A stretch of DNA of 34,442 bases from ChocPot-Mid sp043804925 (GCA_043804925.1 JAZDIP010000070.1:1-34442); one strand, 5' to 3'. Shown: positions 9,059 through 17,496, counted from the first letter of the stretch. Notes: generated by a model from the letters alone, not told the origin. Program-made: numbers and translations.

Positions 9059-11527
9059 ATGATTAAGTATTTTTCTGCTTTCGTAGCAATTTGCTTATTA
9101 TTCCCGCTCTTAATTTCAAATAATGCCGCAGCTCATCCACCGGTTGTTAATTCAACTGGAAATATAACAGGTACTGTTGTTGATGCTTCTAATAATCAAC
9201 CGATTCCTTATGTTACTGTTACATTGATGAATCAGAAAGATTCTTCAATAGTAACCGGAGCAATAAGTAAGAGTGACGGTTCTTTTCTGGTAGAAAATAT
9301 CCCGCTTGGTAATTTCATTGTACGGTTAAGTATTATTGGTTTTGACAACTATTACCTTCCTGAAGTCATTTTAAATAATAACCAATTACAAAATGACATT
9401 GGCACAATCAAACTCGACCCAAAATCTTTACTAAGCAAAGAAATAATTGTTGATGCAGAAAAAGATGCCGTTACTTATCAAATTGATAAAAAAGTTGTTA
9501 ATGTAAGTCAAATTCTTGAAGCTCAAAGCGGTACTGCATCTGATGTACTGAAAACTGTCCCTTCGGTCAATGTTGATATCGAAGGCAATGTTACATTACG
9601 GGGAAGCGGTAATTTTACATTACTTATTGACGGCAAACCAACGGTAATAAGTGCAAATGATTTATTGAAACAACTACCTGCTTCCACTATTGAAACGATT
9701 GAAATAATAACCAATCCATCTGCAAAGTATGACCCCGAAGGTTCATCAGGTGTTATTAATATAATTATGAAAAAGCAAGCGTCAGGAAATAACGTAATGA
9801 ACGGATTCAACGGTATAATAAATTCATCCATTGGAACAAGAGATAAATATTCAGCAGACGGACTTTTCAATTACAGAACAGATAAATATAACCTGTTTAT
9901 TGGCCTTGATGGAAATTCCCGGCAATACCACCCAAAAAGTGATTTTATGAGAAATACTTATTCAGGAGATACTACATTTTATGTTAATACAGTAATGGAT
10001 AGATTAATGATTCCTTCGGGTTGGTCTTTGAAATCAGGATTGGATTATTTTGTTAATGATTTAAATACTATTGCCATTTCGTTCAATTATGGATATTACG
10101 GCTTTGGGAGATATTTTCCTTCGGAGTTCAGGGCATGGACCAGTGCAGATAATACAAATCTTTACCAAAGCAATAATGATGATTTCGATATTGATGGATA
10201 TTATTTTTCTTCAAACATAAATTATCAAAAGAAGTTCGAGGAAAAAGGTCATGAGATTAATACAAATTTGTTTTTAGCCGGATGGAATGGCGGTATAGAC
10301 CAGTATTCTAAATTATTTGACACAGATGAATACTTTTTAAATAAATCTTTGGTTGATATGCATAAAGCCATGTTTAATAATGATAAAATTAACATTAGGG
10401 CTAAAGTAGATTATGTACTTCCTTTTTCGGCAAAATCAAAATTTGAAGCAGGTTATCAAGGAGATATACTGCAAACTAAAAACCTTTATAAATATTTGGA
10501 TTTTGATAAAGCAAACCAGGTTTGGGAAAACAACATGAACTATAGTAATGATTATAATTTTACACAAAACACACAGGCGGTTTATTCCTCTTTTTCTGAT
10601 GAATTACTAAATATTCAATATCAATTGGGAGCAAGAATGGAGTATTACGAAAGGGTTTTAAAACAGGTTTCACAAGAAAAATCTTATAATTTAAACCAAT
10701 TCAATTTATTCCCATCAGTACATCTTACAAGGCAATTTGATGGAGACCACCAGCTTCAGTTAAGTTATAGTAAACGCGTCCAAAGACCACAGGACAGGTC
10801 ATTAAATCCCTTCCCCGATTATGTTGACGAATATTACATAAGCACGGGTAATCCATACCTCAAACCTGAATTTACAGATTCTTACGAGTTTAATTACAGA
10901 AAAGGATTTGGAATGTCATTTATTTCGCTTGAAACCTATTATAGAAGAACAACAGATGAATTCACAAGGACAATTAGTTTACAGGATGACGGAAGGATGT
11001 TGCTGTCTTTGGGAAACGTAAACACAAGCAGCAATCTTGGGACGGAATTAGCAATTAATTTTATGTCTGCAAAGTGGTTTAGATTCTACGGTTCCCTGAA
11101 TTATTTTAATTACAGATATACTGAAAAAATTAATTTTAAAGATACAGAAAGAAACCAGAATGTTATAGATGCTAATGCAATGTTCACTTATATTCCTTTT
11201 CCTTCAACATTCATACAATTGAGGACACAATACCAAGGACCACGGATTATACCGAATAACGGGGACATGAAAGAAATACTTGTTTTCGGATTAGCAATCA
11301 GGCAGGATTTTTTTGAAAGAAAATTAACATTAACTCTTTCAGGGAGAGATATATTTTCAACTGCGAAGTATCATTTTACAAATTCTAGTTATAATTTCTT
11401 GTCATACGGTTATATGTTTCCTGAACAACCGGCTTTCGATATTTCTATTAGTTATAAAATAAACAACTATAAACCTGACAGACGAAAAACGGAAATGCCA
11501 GATGTGAACTTTGATTCAAATATTTAA
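9059..11527 (+). CDS. TonB-dependent-receptor-like outer-membrane beta-barrel protein
   Basis: An 822-residue outer-membrane protein. After a signal peptide (MIKYFSAFVAICLLFPLL...NAAAH) comes a carboxypeptidase-regulatory-like beta-sandwich at ~37-120 (GTVVDASNNQPIPYVTVTL, SDGSFLVENIPLG). A plug-like domain at ~130-245 carries the signature of the outer membrane beta-barrel family: DVLKTVPSVNVDIEGNVTLRG, LLIDGKPTVIS, LKQLP, and NPSAKYDPEGSSGVINIIMKK. The rest is aromatic-rich barrel strands, including LSYSKRVQRPQDRSLNPFP and STGNPYLKPEFTDSYE. I see no clear TonB box. The transported substrate cannot be read from sequence. It stands alone after a 175-bp gap, with TTTGGAG 6 nt before the start. 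Confidence 0.9.
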   Translation: MIKYFSAFVAICLLFPLLISNNAAAHPPVVNSTGNITGTVVDASNNQPIPYVTVTLMNQKDSSIVTGAISKSDGSFLVENIPLGNFIVRLSIIGFDNYYLPEVILNNNQLQNDIGTIKLDPKSLLSKEIIVDAEKDAVTYQIDKKVVNVSQILEAQSGTASDVLKTVPSVNVDIEGNVTLRGSGNFTLLIDGKPTVISANDLLKQLPASTIETIEIITNPSAKYDPEGSSGVINIIMKKQASGNNVMNGFNGIINSSIGTRDKYSADGLFNYRTDKYNLFIGLDGNSRQYHPKSDFMRNTYSGDTTFYVNTVMDRLMIPSGWSLKSGLDYFVNDLNTIAISFNYGYYGFGRYFPSEFRAWTSADNTNLYQSNNDDFDIDGYYFSSNINYQKKFEEKGHEINTNLFLAGWNGGIDQYSKLFDTDEYFLNKSLVDMHKAMFNNDKINIRAKVDYVLPFSAKSKFEAGYQGDILQTKNLYKYLDFDKANQVWENNMNYSNDYNFTQNTQAVYSSFSDELLNIQYQLGARMEYYERVLKQVSQEKSYNLNQFNLFPSVHLTRQFDGDHQLQLSYSKRVQRPQDRSLNPFPDYVDEYYISTGNPYLKPEFTDSYEFNYRKGFGMSFISLETYYRRTTDEFTRTISLQDDGRMLLSLGNVNTSSNLGTELAINFMSAKWFRFYGSLNYFNYRYTEKINFKDTERNQNVIDANAMFTYIPFPSTFIQLRTQYQGPRIIPNNGDMKEILVFGLAIRQDFFERKLTLTLSGRDIFSTAKYHFTNSSYNFLSYGYMFPEQPAFDISISYKINNYKPDRRKTEMPDVNFDSNI

Positions 11528-11642
11528 AACGTTCGCAGTCTAATGATATTTAAATTTGTAAAATTGAAATATCAAGTCTATAGTTATCATTTCTACTTTT
11601 GTAATGCAGTTTAACTACTGCAATTTATTCCAAAAAAATACC

Positions 11643-11650
11643 TAATTTTG
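11643..11650 (+). promoter_or_regulatory. candidate -7 element of serS
   Basis: TAATTTTG fits TAnnTTTG and lies 29 nt before the serS ATG. No convincing -33 partner is seen at the usual distance. A purine run (AAGAAGAAA) sits immediately before the start. Confidence 0.4.
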
Positions 11651-11679
11651 TTTTTTATTTCAATTTACAAAAGAAGAAA

Positions 11680-12945
11680 ATGCTTGATTTAAAGTTTATA
11701 AGAGAAAATATTGATTTGGTTCGGCAAAATATTATCAACAAAAACGAAAAAGCTAATGTTGATGAGATTGTTCAACTGGACGAAAAACGCAGACAAAATA
11801 TTCAAACTGCACAGGACCTGAAGAACCTGAGAAATGTGGTTTCAAAAGAAATAGCAGAGCTTAAAAAAGCAAAGCAAAATGCTGATGATAAGATTTCAGC
11901 TATGAAAGATGTTTCGGATAAAATTAAGGAACTTGACGAACAATTAGCTGTAATAGAGCAGAGTATTTTAGATATTCAAAGATTTATACCTAATATGCTT
12001 CATAGTTCTGTTCCTATTGGAAAAACAGCAGAGGATAATATCGTAATCAGAACATGGGGAGAACCAAAACCTAAGATAGATATTGACCATATAGAAATAG
12101 CTAAGCAATTCGGTATTATTGACTTTGACAGAGCAACAAAAATATCCGGTTCAGGTTTTGCTGTTTATACAAATCTTGGTGCTAAACTCGAAAGAGCTTT
12201 GATTAATTTCTTTCTTGACCATAATACAAATATCTCCGGTTATAAAGAAGTTATGACTCCTTTCATGGTTAACAGGGAATCAATGATAGGAACCGGACAG
12301 ATACCAAAGCTGGAAGAAGATATGTATAAAATTGAAAATGACAATTTCTATCTTATCCCAACAGCTGAAGTTCCAATAACCAATTTGCATTCAAATGAAA
12401 TTTTACGTAATGATGATCTGCCAGTTAAGTATTGCGGTTATTCTCCTTGTTTTCGTCGTGAAGCAGGAAGTTATGGTAAAGACACAAAAGGATTATTAAG
12501 AGTTCATCAGTTTAATAAAGTAGAGATGGTTAAGTTCGTTAATCCGGAAAACTCATTCGATGAGTTGGAAGAGCTTGTTAGTGATGTAGAAAAGCTTTTA
12601 CAGGCATTAGGATTACATTACAGAGTTATATTATTATGCTCGGGAGATACAAGTTTTTCGAGTGCTAAAACTTATGATATCGAAGTATGGTCTCCTGCAG
12701 AGCAAAAATGGCTTGAAGTTTCGAGCTGTTCGAACTTTGAATCTTTCCAGGCAAGAAGAGCAAATATCCGATACAGACCGGGTCATGATTTAAAACCGGA
12801 GTTTGTTCATACGTTAAACGGTAGTGGTATTGCTACTCCAAGAATAATGGTTGCTTTGGTGGAAAACTACTACAATGGAAGTGAGATTAAGATACCGGAA
12901 GTTTTACAGAAATACACAAACTTTGATTCTATATCAAAAATATAA
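11680..12945 (+). CDS. serS: serine--tRNA ligase
   Basis: Class II aminoacyl-tRNA synthetase charging tRNA-Ser (and tRNA-Sec where present) with serine in the cytoplasm. The 421-residue length is normal. The N-terminal ~105 residues form the long antiparallel coiled-coil arm that contacts the tRNA long variable arm (MLDLKFIREN start, then charged heptads). The catalytic part shows the TAE serine-binding motif (228-230), motif 2 FRREAG (258-263) continuing to LLRVHQFNKVEM, SSCSNFESFQARR (348-360) and motif 3 LNGSGIATPR (379-388). It appears complete and functional. The 297-bp gap to murG behind it is unusually rich in DnaA-box-like sequences. Confidence 0.97.
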   Translation: MLDLKFIRENIDLVRQNIINKNEKANVDEIVQLDEKRRQNIQTAQDLKNLRNVVSKEIAELKKAKQNADDKISAMKDVSDKIKELDEQLAVIEQSILDIQRFIPNMLHSSVPIGKTAEDNIVIRTWGEPKPKIDIDHIEIAKQFGIIDFDRATKISGSGFAVYTNLGAKLERALINFFLDHNTNISGYKEVMTPFMVNRESMIGTGQIPKLEEDMYKIENDNFYLIPTAEVPITNLHSNEILRNDDLPVKYCGYSPCFRREAGSYGKDTKGLLRVHQFNKVEMVKFVNPENSFDELEELVSDVEKLLQALGLHYRVILLCSGDTSFSSAKTYDIEVWSPAEQKWLEVSSCSNFESFQARRANIRYRPGHDLKPEFVHTLNGSGIATPRIMVALVENYYNGSEIKIPEVLQKYTNFDSISKI

Positions 12946-13242
12946 TGTTTCTTAATATATCTTATATTTGTTAATAATAGTGTTGATAAGTTGAAACTTT
13001 TTGTTTTTATATTTGTAAGTTCTAAAATAATATATACTTGTGTTTTCAATTTCTTTTTAATACCTGTTGAAAACATTGTAGACAAATAAAAAGCTTTAAA
13101 CAGATTTGTGGAAAATAAAACAAAAGAGAAAATGTAATTTAGTTTTCCACAAAACACAAAATAAAAATACTCCTTCTGTGGAAAACAAGGACACAAAAAA
13201 AGGAGTTCATTTTCTTAAATGTGGAAAAAATCATAAGTCGTT
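12946..13242. other. candidate replication origin: AT-rich gap with DnaA-box-like cluster
   Basis: A very AT-rich gene-free gap between serS and murG. It holds six 9-mers close to the DnaA box (TTATCCACA or its complement TGTGGATAA): TGTTGATAA 12981-12989, TGTTGAAAA 13065-13073, TGTGGAAAA 13107-13115, TTTTCCACA 13143-13151, TGTGGAAAA 13177-13185 and TGTGGAAAA 13220-13228. Each differs from the consensus by one or two bases, and five point the same way. The left half (12946-13060) is almost pure A/T and could act as an unwinding element. The last box is 14 bp from the murG start, so a role in murG regulation is an alternative. Replication origin is inference. Confidence 0.5.
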
Positions 13243-14349
13243 ATGAAAGATAATTATAAGATTTTAGTTGCCGCCGGAGGAACAGGAGGACATCTTTTTC
13301 CTGCAATAGCGGTAATTCAGAATATTGAAAGAATTACGGAATCCTCAGAAACTAAGTTTGTGGGAACTCCCAACAGAATCGAATCTCGGGTAGTACCGGA
13401 ATTAGGGTATCATCTTACAACAATGCCAATTACCGGGTATACAGGTTTGTTTTCCTTAAATACATGGTTATTGCCAGTTAAGATATTAAAATCAATAAAA
13501 ATCTGCAGAAAATTAATCAAAGATTTTAAACCGGACGCTGTTCTTTGTACAGGAGCATATATAGGTTTTCCTGCAGGTATGGCTGCATGGAACGAACAAG
13601 TGCCGTTAGTCCTAATGGAATCAAATGTTAATCCCGGGAAAACCATAAAATCATTATCAGCAAAAGCATCCTTAATAATAACTTCTTTCGTAGAAACAGA
13701 AGATTACTTTGAAGATATTGATGAAAATAAAATTCATTACATAGGCAATCCTGTAAGAGAAAATCTATTGAATTTACCGGATAAAAAAGAAGCAAGGAAA
13801 AAACTCGGCTTAAATCCGGACCTTCAGACAGTGCTAATTTTTGGTGGTTCTCTTGGTGCTTTAACTATAAATAAAGCAACAGAAAAAGTAATAGAATATT
13901 TCAAGGAAAAGGACATACAATTTATATGGCAAACCGGGAAAGCGTATCAAAACAGCACTAAAGAAACTCCTAATCTGAAAATATTAGAATTTATTGATGA
14001 TATGTCAACTGCGTATGCAGCTGCAGATATCGTTGTTTCCCGTTCCGGGGCAACAACTGTAGCAGAGCTTGCAGTATGCGGCAAAGCATCAATATTAATT
14101 CCTCTTCCATCTGCATCAAACCAGGAGCAATGGCACAATGCAGAAGTATTCAGTAAAAAAGGAGCCGCAATTATTTTGGATAATAGCAAAGCAGAAAACA
14201 ATTTATTTCTTATTTTAGAAGAGTTATTAAAAAATAAAGAACGAATAAAATTAATGGAATTTGCGGCAAATAGTTTAGCCAGGAAAGAAGCCGCAAAAGA
14301 AACGGCAAAAATTATTCTTGAATTAATAGATAATAAGAGGTTGATATGA
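13243..14349 (+). CDS. murG: UDP-N-acetylglucosamine--undecaprenyl-PP-MurNAc-pentapeptide GlcNAc transferase
   Basis: Peripheral inner-membrane glycosyltransferase (GT28) that adds GlcNAc to lipid I, giving lipid II for peptidoglycan synthesis. The 368-residue length is typical. Motifs: GGTGGHLFPA (12-21) for lipid-phosphate binding, TGAYIGFPAG (103-112), GNPVR (168-172), GGSLGA (201-206) opening the nucleotide-binding half, SRSGATTVAEL (266-276), and PLPSASNQEQWHNA (288-301) near the GlcNAc site. A deviation: the usual HEQNA..PG segment reads MESNVNPG here. It stands apart from any mur/fts cluster. Its stop overlaps the next start by 4 nt (ATGA), so the following lipoprotein is translationally coupled. 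No Shine-Dalgarno is visible before the start. Confidence 0.96.
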   Translation: MKDNYKILVAAGGTGGHLFPAIAVIQNIERITESSETKFVGTPNRIESRVVPELGYHLTTMPITGYTGLFSLNTWLLPVKILKSIKICRKLIKDFKPDAVLCTGAYIGFPAGMAAWNEQVPLVLMESNVNPGKTIKSLSAKASLIITSFVETEDYFEDIDENKIHYIGNPVRENLLNLPDKKEARKKLGLNPDLQTVLIFGGSLGALTINKATEKVIEYFKEKDIQFIWQTGKAYQNSTKETPNLKILEFIDDMSTAYAAADIVVSRSGATTVAELAVCGKASILIPLPSASNQEQWHNAEVFSKKGAAIILDNSKAENNLFLILEELLKNKERIKLMEFAANSLARKEAAKETAKIILELIDNKRLI

Positions 14350-14795
14350 GAAAAATTCTTATTCTTTCATTTCTTTTTTTATTGTCTTGTGTAGCACAGA
14401 AGACAGTAATTTATCAGTTAAACACAAAATGTAACAAACCGGTTGAAGAAGTATTTAAAAGTGTTACAGGTTTACTTGTATTAGAAAATTTAAATATTGA
14501 CCATAGTGATGTAAATATAGGATACATTTCCGCAAGTACTACTCCGAACCGAAATTATAAAACCGGTTATTTAGATAAAAGACAGTGGCTTATTCAATTC
14601 AAAGACGGAAAAATTACAGCTCAGGCAAAAGTATCCATGGTTCAGGAAAATGCCTTTGGGGCTACCATTTTAACTAAAGAGGTGTATTACAACGACCAGG
14701 CAGACCAAGAAATGAGTTGGTATTGGAATGTAAGAAATGCGTTGGAAAGTTTATGTGATAATAAAATTGAAATTATTGAGAGACAAATAAAATAA
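14346..14795 (+). CDS. small lipoprotein of unknown function
   Basis: A 149-residue protein with a lipoprotein signal (MRKILILSFLFLLSCVAQ; lipobox LLSC, lipidated Cys at 15). The mature part is mixed alpha/beta with no motif I recognise; SASTTPNRNYKTGYLDKRQWLIQF is the most distinctive stretch. It starts inside the murG stop codon (4-nt overlap), which suggests co-translation with murG and perhaps an envelope role, but that is context only. Confidence 0.75.
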   Translation: MRKILILSFLFLLSCVAQKTVIYQLNTKCNKPVEEVFKSVTGLLVLENLNIDHSDVNIGYISASTTPNRNYKTGYLDKRQWLIQFKDGKITAQAKVSMVQENAFGATILTKEVYYNDQADQEMSWYWNVRNALESLCDNKIEIIERQIK

Positions 14796-14904
14796 AATTC
14801 CAAAGCGAGTCGAAAAATTTAAAATTGAAGATAAAAAAATTATTTGAAAATTTATTAATATTTAAATCATTGTATATATATCAATGTATAGTAACTCTAT
14901 AAAG

Positions 14905-14926
14905 CGGCAAAAATTATTCTTGAATT
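14905..14926 (+). repeat. 22-bp duplicate of murG 3' end
   Basis: Positions 14905-14926 repeat 14303-14324 (the murG C-terminal codons) exactly for 22 bp, and both are followed by a similar A/T stretch ending in GATAA-like sequence. The duplicate lies in the 184-bp gap after the lipoprotein and encodes nothing. It looks like a remnant of a local duplication. Confidence 0.75.
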
Positions 14927-14979
14927 TATTGATAAGATAAGTTAAATTACAATATCACTAATTACTTTTTTGAAATATT

Positions 14980-15486
14980 ATGCAAGAAGAAAAAACAATA
15001 ACAAAGGAACCGGTAAAAATTTATTACAGACGACTTGATTTTTACTGGCAGTATATTGCTGTATATGCCGTAGCATTGTTGGTATATGCTTTATTCAAAG
15101 GGACTGTTATTGACAGAACGATTTCTTTTGTATTTTGGGACCCGGTCGTTCTTCTCATATTAATTTTTATAATTGTAACAACAGCTTCTCTCTTGTATCA
15201 GTATTTCAGGAAACGTTCAATCATAATTAATGATGAATCAATTACTTTAAAAACCAGAACAAAAGAAAAATGTTATACCCTTGATATGATAGGAAGAATA
15301 GCTATCAGCAAGGAAAGAAGAATCAGGACAAAAAAACCTGCAAGAGTAATAAAGATAAGGTTATTCAAAAGAAGATTTCCTCTTAGAATAAGACCCACAG
15401 CGTATTGGAACGAAAAAGAACTTGTTCAGGATATTTTAAAGTTGAAAAAGAATTTAAAAAGTTTTAAACTACAAAAAGCAAAATAA
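14980..15486 (+). CDS. membrane protein with two transmembrane segments and basic C-terminal domain
   Basis: A 168-residue protein. Two hydrophobic segments (about 24-44, YIAVYAVALLVYALF, and about 52-75, DPVVLLILIFIIVTTASLLY) form a hairpin in the membrane. The remaining ~90 residues are strongly basic and beta-rich (IIINDESITLKTRTKEKCYTL, RIAISKERRIRTKKPARVI), reminiscent of bacterial PH-like membrane domains, though I cannot assign a family. The pattern suggests an inner-membrane protein with a cytoplasmic domain. It is followed after 7 nt by another envelope-type gene, so the two are probably one operon. Confidence 0.7.
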   Translation: MQEEKTITKEPVKIYYRRLDFYWQYIAVYAVALLVYALFKGTVIDRTISFVFWDPVVLLILIFIIVTTASLLYQYFRKRSIIINDESITLKTRTKEKCYTLDMIGRIAISKERRIRTKKPARVIKIRLFKRRFPLRIRPTAYWNEKELVQDILKLKKNLKSFKLQKAK

Positions 15487-15493
15487 ATAAATC

Positions 15494-16093
15494 ATGAGTA
15501 ATAGATTTTTAATATATATCATATTATTTCTTTTTTCAGTTCATTTGAATTCTCAAACAATTTACCCAAAAAATTTCCAAATACTTGATTCCTTGATAAA
15601 TATAGAAACAAAAAGAATAGCTCTTGAAATTAAGAACAAAAATATAGAAAAAATCGAAATAACTTTTTCTGAACACCCAGCATCCTGGCTTGTCAAACAG
15701 CATTTTTACAAAGCACTGAGCGACAGTAAAATTCAGATAGAAACAGATAAAGCCACAGAAACTGTAAAGTTCAATTTGAACATAAAACAAGTTGAGATTC
15801 AATATCTTCCTGATGCAAACGAAAGGGATTCTCTCTTTAGATGTGCAGTAGTTTCATTAGACGGAAATATATCAAATAACAATAATATTGAAATTATTGA
15901 AAATAATTTACTGACTTATAAAGATAAAATTTCCAGAGACGATATCGAGCAGATTAAAAGCGATTATACATTTGCAAATGCACCGGTTCCTGAAAAACAA
16001 AAAACTTTTTTCGAGGAAATTGCAGTCCCTTTTGTTGTAGTTACCACAGCAATATTAACCGTAGTGATTTTATTCACAGTAAGGTCCGGCTAA
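15494..16093 (+). CDS. exported protein with C-terminal membrane anchor, unknown function
   Basis: A 199-residue protein with a signal peptide (MSNRFLIYIILFLFSVHLNS) and a single C-terminal hydrophobic segment (IAVPFVVVTTAILTVVILFTV) with a short RSG tail. The middle is alternating beta/alpha (RIALEIKNKNIEKIEITFSEHPASW) with no family motif I recognise. The topology suggests a periplasmic domain tethered to the inner membrane. It lies 7 nt after the preceding membrane protein gene and is likely co-transcribed with it. Confidence 0.7.
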   Translation: MSNRFLIYIILFLFSVHLNSQTIYPKNFQILDSLINIETKRIALEIKNKNIEKIEITFSEHPASWLVKQHFYKALSDSKIQIETDKATETVKFNLNIKQVEIQYLPDANERDSLFRCAVVSLDGNISNNNNIEIIENNLLTYKDKISRDDIEQIKSDYTFANAPVPEKQKTFFEEIAVPFVVVTTAILTVVILFTVRSG

Positions 16094-16158
16094 ATCATTC
16101 AACATCTTTTTTTTTCAACTCATCAAAATTATGAACTCGGTTACCCCATAATAATTCC

Positions 16159-16263
16159 TGACAGAAATACTGTCATAATGACATTATTCCCTATAATAAA
16201 CTGACAATTAAAGACTTCTAAATGTCATAATGACAGTGATTTGCTTTTTGGCACACTTTTCGT
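16159..16263 (+). promoter_or_regulatory. hsp20 control region: twin palindromes and sigma-54-like element
   Basis: TGTCATAATGACA, a perfect 6-bp inverted repeat around one base, occurs at 16171-16183 and 16223-16235, 52 bp apart, which is about five helical turns. The first copy overlaps a further hairpin TGACAG-N5-CTGTCA (16159-16175). Downstream, TTGGCAC at 16248-16254 matches a sigma-54 -24 element, and the -12 region (TCGT, 16260-16263) matches only partly (GT in place of GC). Paired activator or repressor sites ahead of a stress gene are the simplest reading. No CIRCE element is visible. Confidence 0.5.
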
Positions 16264-16331
16264 AATGTTAATTTCAAATTGATTTTTTGAATTTGATAAT
16301 AACATTTATAAAATATTTAAAGGAGTAAAAA

Positions 16332-16769
16332 ATGACTTTAGTAAGATTAGAACCTTCAAGAGGTTTCGAAAGATTAGGTAAAAGATTCAGTGAATTTGCA
16401 AATGAATTCGAAAAAGGAATCAGTTTCGAAATGGGTGGTTTCAGTCCCAGAATTGATATAACTGAAGACGACAAAAATTTATTTGTTCATGCAGAGATTG
16501 CAGGAATGGGTAAAAGTGATGTGAAAGTTTCCATTAATGAAGAAAGACTGTTGACATTGAAGGGTGAAAAGAAGAAAGCTGAGAGAAAGGAAGATGTGAA
16601 CTTTTTAAGAAACGAAAGAGTTTTCGGTGAGTTCGAACGTTCTTTCATGTTGCCTGACAATGTTGATGTCGAAAAGATTCATGCGAAATACGATAATGGT
16701 ATTCTCGAATTAGTTATTCCAAAAATGGAACCGCCGAAGCCGAAAGAAATAAATGTTGAGATTAACTAA
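16332..16769 (+). CDS. small heat-shock protein, Hsp20/alpha-crystallin family
   Basis: ATP-independent holdase that binds unfolding proteins in the cytoplasm and passes them to DnaK. The 145-residue length is typical. The alpha-crystallin domain spans ~38-140: FSPRIDITEDDKNLFVHAEIAG, the VKVSINEERLLTLKGEK strand pair, RNERVFGEFERSF, LPDNVD, and the conserved NGILELVIPK (AxxxnGvL signature). A C-terminal I-x-I-like tail (INVEIN) is present. A strong Shine-Dalgarno (AAAGGAG) precedes the start, unlike most genes here. A paralogous hsp20 follows, and dnaK lies further downstream. Confidence 0.95.
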   Translation: MTLVRLEPSRGFERLGKRFSEFANEFEKGISFEMGGFSPRIDITEDDKNLFVHAEIAGMGKSDVKVSINEERLLTLKGEKKKAERKEDVNFLRNERVFGEFERSFMLPDNVDVEKIHAKYDNGILELVIPKMEPPKPKEINVEIN

Positions 16770-16786
16770 CACAAAACGTTCTTTAA

Positions 16787-16897
16787 ACTCTGTGTAGCTC
16801 TGTGAAATCTCGGTGGAACTCTGTGTAATTACTTTTAAATGGTAGAAAATATTACACAGAGAGCCACAGAGAGGAAGACTCAGAGAGCCATAGAGAG
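16787..16897. repeat. long imperfect inverted repeat, CTCTGTG family, copy A
   Basis: The left arm (16787-16831, ACTCTGTGTAGCTCTGTG...ACTCTGTGTAATTA) is roughly complementary to the right arm (16850-16897, TATTACACAGAGAGCCACAGAG...), with a loop of about 18 nt. The transcript could form a long hairpin. The same structure follows the next hsp20 gene, and single arms occur at 62-112 and 22229-22272. A dispersed, REP-like element. Confidence 0.85.
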
Positions 16898-16933
16898 AAA
16901 AAATTTGAAAATTATTAAATAGAAGGAGAAAAA

Positions 16934-17380
16934 ATGACAATGATAAGATTAAATCCCGCTTGGGAAATGCAAAACATAATGAAAGAAATGAATGGATTTC
17001 TGAGAAACAATTTTTCGCAGGAAAACAGGCCAAGAATTGAAATAGGTGATTTCAAACCGAGAGTAGATGTTTTGGAAGACACAAAATCAATACTTTTTGA
17101 AGTAGAAATACCCGGAGTAAAAAAGGAAGATGTCAAAGTATCCGTGAATAACGAAAATATTTTGACAATCAAGGGTGAAAAGAAATTTGAAAGGAAAGAC
17201 GAAGTAAACAATTGCTGCAGAAGCGAAAGAGTTTATGGCGAGTTCATGCGTTCTTTCCAGCTACCGGACAACACTGATTCGGAAAAGATTTCTGCAAGTT
17301 ACAATAATGGTATTTTGACTTTGACTGTTCCGAAGATTGAGCCGGTACTTCCTCAAGAAAAGGAAGTTAAGATTTCGTGA
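16934..17380 (+). CDS. small heat-shock protein, Hsp20/alpha-crystallin family (paralog)
   Basis: A second Hsp20 of 148 residues, clearly paralogous to its upstream neighbour (shared FxPR(I/V)D, DVKVS(I/V)N, L.(I/L)KGEKK, SERV(Y/F)GEF.RSF, LPDN.D). It has the alpha-crystallin signature NGILTLTVPK and a C-terminal KEVKIS tail. The N-terminal arm differs most (MTMIRLNPAWEMQNIMKEMNGFLRNNF), which suggests a different client range or mixed oligomers. It has a strong AGAAGGAG ribosome-binding site. The gene plus its downstream inverted repeat mirrors the first hsp20 plus repeat, so the pair probably arose by tandem duplication. Confidence 0.95.
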   Translation: MTMIRLNPAWEMQNIMKEMNGFLRNNFSQENRPRIEIGDFKPRVDVLEDTKSILFEVEIPGVKKEDVKVSVNNENILTIKGEKKFERKDEVNNCCRSERVYGEFMRSFQLPDNTDSEKISASYNNGILTLTVPKIEPVLPQEKEVKIS

Positions 17381-17392
17381 AGCATTCATTAA

Positions 17393-17496
17393 ACTCTGTG
17401 TAGCTCTGTGAATTCTCCGTGTAACTCTGTGTAATAGATGTTTTTACCTTTATTACACAGAGAACCACAGAGTTGAAGACACAGAGAACCACAGAG
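17393..17496. repeat. long imperfect inverted repeat, CTCTGTG family, copy B
   Basis: Left arm 17393-17436 and right arm 17451-17496 are near-complementary (ACTCTGTGTAGCTCTGTG... against ...CACAGAGAACCACAGAG), separated by a 14-nt loop. It sits 12 bp after the second hsp20 stop, just as copy A sits 17 bp after the first. Confidence 0.87.

Noticed and set aside
9523..9870. 115-residue minus-strand frame inside the beta-barrel gene
   Set aside because: Shadow of a strongly supported plus-strand gene; no ribosome-binding site or recognisable domain.
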